Source: Acidobacteriota bacterium
Lineage (GTDB): Bacteria; Acidobacteriota; Terriglobia; Acidiferrales; UBA7541
Direction of reading: 5' to 3'
Length of the DNA: 47,169 nt
Assembly: GCA_003223245.1 (NCBI GenBank)
Contig: QHYI01000133.1
Span: forward strand, 1 to 47,169
A model generated the notes under the pieces. It worked only from the letters and a program-made list of their open reading frames with translations. It was not told where the DNA came from and ran no database searches. The position numbers and the translations under genes are program-made. This document shows, piece by piece, positions 44,225 through 47,169 of this stretch (positions are counted from its first letter, which is position 1; every line of letters begins with the position of its first letter).

Positions 44225-44515
44225 TTGCCGGTCCACACCTTTGTTCGCTTCGAGCCGCAACCTGGCAAAGGGCAGCAGCTTCGCGAAGAACTGCAGCTTC
44301 TCCTGGAGCCGACGCGCGGCGAGCCCGGCTGCATTCGCATCCACCTGTACGAAGCGTTCGGCGATCCCCTGGTTTTCTACATTCACTCCGAGTGGGTCGA
44401 CGAAGCCGCCTTCGACGCCCACGCCAAATTACCGCATATGGTGCGCTTTCTGGGTTTAGCGAGCGGACTTACAACGCATCCCGTGAAGGGCATCCGCACA
44501 AAGCAAATCGGCTAG
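44225..44515 (+). CDS. Antibiotic biosynthesis monooxygenase (ABM) domain protein
   Basis: A 96-residue dimeric alpha/beta barrel type. HTFVRFEPQPGKGQQLREEL, TRGEPGCIRIHLYEAFGDPL and YIHSEWVDEAAFDAHAKLPH match the family; members act as heme-degrading or quinol monooxygenases, or are uncharacterised. TTG 44225 was chosen because GGAGG lies 6 bases upstream and the domain begins two residues later; the frame extends to 44072 with unrelated residues. Substrate unknown. Confidence 0.8.
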   Translation: MPVHTFVRFEPQPGKGQQLREELQLLLEPTRGEPGCIRIHLYEAFGDPLVFYIHSEWVDEAAFDAHAKLPHMVRFLGLASGLTTHPVKGIRTKQIG

Positions 44516-44597
44516 AACTGGTCTCATCAATCCGAGCGTCCGGGCACGGGCTTCCGCCGTGCCGAAAAGTTGCCACGTCTTCCCTTGCTGTTTTTGG

Positions 44598-45503
44598 TCA
44601 TCCGTCGTCGCCTCCGCTTGCCTCCCTGGCCTGGTTACTGATCATCTGGTTGTATGCCGCACGGCGCGTTAGACCACGTTCCCTGGCGGCCAGCTTGAGC
44701 GCTTCTTTGCGATCCAGCTTGGCCTGGTGCATTAATTCCTCAACGCGTGCAGCCAACGACTGTGCCGAGTCGCCTTGCGCAAGTGCGTCAGCCACGTCGG
44801 GTGGGCCGAGAATAAGCGTGATCTCTCCGCGCGCCGGGCGCTCCCCCAGCGCTCGGGCAATTTCCGAGAGCTTTCCACGCAAAAACTCTTCATGGAGCTT
44901 GGTGACCTCCCGCGCGAGACAGGCGGGCCGGTCGCCGAGGATTTCCAGAGCTTGCGCTACACCTTCGGCAACGCGGTGCGGCGCTTCGTAAAGAATGATG
45001 GTGCGCTCTTCGATGCGCAGGCGCTCCAGGGCGCGGCGGCGTTCGCCGCTTCGCGCGGGCAAGAAACCCACGAAGAGAAACTCTTCGGCTGGCAGACCGG
45101 AAGCGGAAAGGGAAGCGAGCAGGGCCGATGGTCCCGGAATCGGCACGACGGGAATGCGATGCCGCAGGCACAGCGTCACCAACCGGTGACCGGGATCGGA
45201 TACCAGCGGCATTCCGGCATCGCTGACCAGCGCGATCTTCGAGCCTTGCTCCATGGCCATGACCAATTCCGGCGCGCGCGTCAGCTCATTGTGTTCATGA
45301 TAGCTGACCAGCGGCTTATGAATGTCGTAGTGGGTGAGCAGCTTCTGCGTGTGGCGCGTGTCTTCGCAGGCGATTTGATCTGCTTCTTTGAGAATGCGCA
45401 GGGCGCGCAAGGTGATGTCCTCGAGGTTACCAATCGGCGTCCCCACAAGGTACAAACATCCCGCAGGAATCTGCTGGTCATCCGCTCGATTCTTGCCGGT
45501 CAT
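44598..45503 (-). CDS. rsmI: 16S rRNA (cytidine-1402-2'-O)-methyltransferase
   Basis: Methylates C1402 in the decoding centre of 16S rRNA using SAM. The 301-residue product has YLVGTPIGNLEDITLRAL, ACEDTRHTQKLL, SDAGMPLVSDPGHRLV, PIPGPSALLASLSASGLP and ILYEAPHR, all diagnostic of the tetrapyrrole-methylase-like RsmI family. ATG 45503 places the family's start correctly; the open frame to 45719 has no similarity, and no strong ribosome site is seen. It stands alone on the minus strand. Confidence 0.94.
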   Translation of the reverse strand: MTGKNRADDQQIPAGCLYLVGTPIGNLEDITLRALRILKEADQIACEDTRHTQKLLTHYDIHKPLVSYHEHNELTRAPELVMAMEQGSKIALVSDAGMPLVSDPGHRLVTLCLRHRIPVVPIPGPSALLASLSASGLPAEEFLFVGFLPARSGERRRALERLRIEERTIILYEAPHRVAEGVAQALEILGDRPACLAREVTKLHEEFLRGKLSEIARALGERPARGEITLILGPPDVADALAQGDSAQSLAARVEELMHQAKLDRKEALKLAARERGLTRRAAYNQMISNQAREASGGDDG

Positions 45504-45761
45504 GGCGACCAGTCTAGCATGCGCTTTAGGTGACCAATCCATCGCCAATTCACTAAGTCCCGTTGAATCAGTTGCGCTTACACTCCGCGAAGACCTTATT
45601 GGCGCATAAAAAAGGGGGCTGCACGCAACCTGCGCCCAAACTTTCCCACCAGCCGTTGATGAACCCTTTCGGTGGTCTTTTTTTAGATCAACCTTAATGC
45701 GGCCGGAAGGGCGGCGCATTGCACCAAAAGCAGCCTCCCTCCCTACCTCCGCCGCTGCAGG

Positions 45762-47169
45762 TCAGAAGAAGTCGGCCATGGGCACGCACCTGGCGGCTCC
45801 GCCCAGACCGGAGGTGTTCAATCCTAGAGCCCCAGCCATGGTGCGCAGGATGTTTGCGTGGTCGTACGTATTGTTGTAGTTAGCGGGGTCGCCGGCCGTG
45901 GATTTGTAGGCCAGCTTGCTGACTGCGCTGATCACCACGGTTTCGACTTGACCGCCGCAGCCTTGGCCGACTGTTGTGGTACTGCAATTGGGAGTGCCGC
46001 TGCCGTCATCTTCGTCGAAAGTGATGATCAGCAGCCCGTCGCCTCCCGGTTGAAAATAGCTGCTTGCTAGCAGCGGCCCGATTTCCGTCTTCAGCCAGTT
46101 GTCAAACGTGCCGAGCCCGCAGTCGTGCGCGTCATCGCACCCGTTCGGCGACAGCCAGGAAAGATTCGGCAGCGTATTATTGGCCAAGTCTGTGGCGAAT
46201 TGGCTGAAGCAAACGATGTTGGCCTTGTTGATGTTGGTGAAATACTGGAGCGGGTCATGGCGCACGTAGTAAGTCCCGCTGTTCAGGGCGCCGCAGCCCT
46301 GCACGCTCGCGTCTGAACCCCCTGTCTCCACGTAGTCTTTCCAGGTCTTGCCGGCCTTCTCCACTTCCGCGGCAATGTTGTCCGAGGAGAGGGGCAAACT
46401 GAAGGGCGTGTCGCTGTCGTTGTTGCTAAAGATTTGTCCGGCCGTGAAGACCTCGTAGTTGCCGATCGAAGGATGGGTATCCGCCCAATACATGGTGGAC
46501 AGCCCGTACTGATCGGCGAGCGAGGTCAAGTACGGCATATTGCTGCTGTTATAGGTGGAGCTATAGGGAGAGTTTTCTCCGATGACGATGAAGACATGCC
46601 CGAACTGCGGCATCGTGCCCGCCGCGTTCACCGTAAGCGTAGCCGCATTGCTGGTCACGTTCCCCGCTACATTGCTGACCACAACTCTAAACTGCGCACC
46701 GTTATCCGTCGAGGTTGTCGCAGGCGTGGTGTAGCTGGCGGAAGTTGCTCCTCTGATGGCAGTACCGTTCTTCTGCCATTGGTAACCGAGCGGCGTGGTA
46801 CCCGTGGCCACAACGGTGAACGTGGCCGTCTGTCCCACCGTCACAGTCTGATTGGCCGGCTGCGTGGTGATCGTGGGCGCCACCGCTGTCGCACTGACCG
46901 TGAGTGTGGCCGCGTTGCTGGTCACGCTCCCCGCGGAGTTGCTGACTACCACAACGAACTGCGCGCCACTATCCGCGGAGGTCGTCGTGGGCGTGGTGTA
47001 GCTGGCCGAAGTGGCCCGGCTGATGGCCGTGCCGTTCTTCTGCCACTGGTAACCCAGCGGCGCCGTGCCCGCAGCGACTACCGTGAACGTGGCCGTCTGC
47101 CCCACGGTCACCGTCTGGTTGGCCGGCTGCGTGGTGATCGAGGGCGCTGTCGCCGCCGCATTCACCGTG
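45762..47169 (-). CDS. Ig-repeat / phosphoesterase protein (N-terminus beyond window)
   Basis: The visible 468 residues hold two Ig-like domains (46610-47138) and a C-terminal phosphoesterase domain of the phospholipase C / acid phosphatase type: GHVFIVIGENSPYSS (metal-binding start with Glu-Asn), TMYWADTHPSIGNYEVFTAG, LPNLSWLSPNGCDDAHDCG and LLIITFDEDDGSG, ending TYDHANILRTM. The frame is open at the right edge, so further Ig repeats and a signal peptide are probably encoded beyond 47169. Likely secreted; it would hydrolyse phosphomonoesters or phospholipids. Confidence 0.87.
   Translation of the reverse strand, partial: TVNAAATAPSITTQPANQTVTVGQTATFTVVAAGTAPLGYQWQKNGTAISRATSASYTTPTTTSADSGAQFVVVVSNSAGSVTSNAATLTVSATAVAPTITTQPANQTVTVGQTATFTVVATGTTPLGYQWQKNGTAIRGATSASYTTPATTSTDNGAQFRVVVSNVAGNVTSNAATLTVNAAGTMPQFGHVFIVIGENSPYSSTYNSSNMPYLTSLADQYGLSTMYWADTHPSIGNYEVFTAGQIFSNNDSDTPFSLPLSSDNIAAEVEKAGKTWKDYVETGGSDASVQGCGALNSGTYYVRHDPLQYFTNINKANIVCFSQFATDLANNTLPNLSWLSPNGCDDAHDCGLGTFDNWLKTEIGPLLASSYFQPGGDGLLIITFDEDDGSGTPNCSTTTVGQGCGGQVETVVISAVSKLAYKSTAGDPANYNNTYDHANILRTMAGALGLNTSGLGGAARCVPMADFF
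46610..47138 (-). repeat. Two near-identical Ig-like coding repeats
   Basis: Units begin at 47138 and 46871 (267 bp, 89 residues apart). Both read ITTQPANQTVTVGQTATFTV, then PLGYQWQKNGTAI, SASYTTP and SNAATLTV with few changes, implying recent duplication or gene conversion. Confidence 0.88.

Noticed and set aside
45646-45684. CCACC...GGTGG followed by seven T on the plus strand, like a terminator
   Set aside because: Only a 5-bp stem with a 20-base loop, and no plus-strand gene ends nearby.
1-47169. CRISPR array, defence island or prophage
   Set aside because: No regularly spaced repeats, Cas, restriction, toxin-antitoxin or phage structural genes were seen; the only mobile unit is the IS.

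Overview
The window reads as a chromosome segment of a Gram-negative bacterium, most likely an Acidobacteriota member. This is an inference from gene content: a lipid-transport Mce/MlaEFD set, SurA-type chaperone and heptose adenylyltransferase point to an outer membrane; an orphan CadC-like winged-helix protein, S9 peptidase, Ig-repeat phosphoesterase, BNR-type secreted protein and an ECF sigma/VOC pair are typical of that phylum. GC looks about 58-60 percent throughout and start codons include several GTG and TTG.

Layout. 1-2312 (minus): aroC, def and the 5' part of fmt, a tight operon. 2401-4275: an intact ISKra4-like insertion sequence with 9-bp target duplication, imperfect terminal repeats and two ORFs joined by an A9 slippery run. 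4349-10544: an S51 peptidase, then an Mla/Mce lipid transporter (permease, ATPase, substrate-binding protein) whose permease gene is separated from the other two by an S9 peptidase on the opposite strand. 10646-16613: two thymidylate-kinase-like proteins in tandem, a Ppx/GppA-HD protein, SixA, a small ORF and a convergent CHAD protein with a degenerate HD-like tail; this is the best candidate for an undescribed functional set, probably linked to polyphosphate or phosphate signalling. 17427-17513: tRNA-Leu(CAA). 17983-24591: secreted GH2 exo-glucosaminidase-like enzyme, winged-helix protein, Tat-exported ferritin-like protein, glycine-zipper protein, XRE regulator. 24831-29789 (minus): ABC exporter, geranylgeranyl-reductase-family flavoprotein, membrane-bound alpha/beta hydrolase. 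29889-37604 (plus): rfaE2, mfd, surA-like PPIase, YhaM-like exonuclease, a disrupted tRNA-dihydrouridine synthase and a PilZ protein. 37679-39299 (minus): ECF sigma factor translationally coupled to a double-VOC protein. 39426-47169: BNR-type protein lacking a normal N-terminus, Sel1-repeat protein, Tat-exported oxalate decarboxylase, ABM monooxygenase, rsmI, and an Ig-repeat/phosphoesterase protein running off the right edge.

No CRISPR array, rRNA, phage module or classical defence island was seen. The features that deserve follow-up are the phosphate/kinase cluster, the frameshift-dependent IS, the sigma-VOC pair, the exact 34-residue repeats in the Mce protein, and the broken dus gene.
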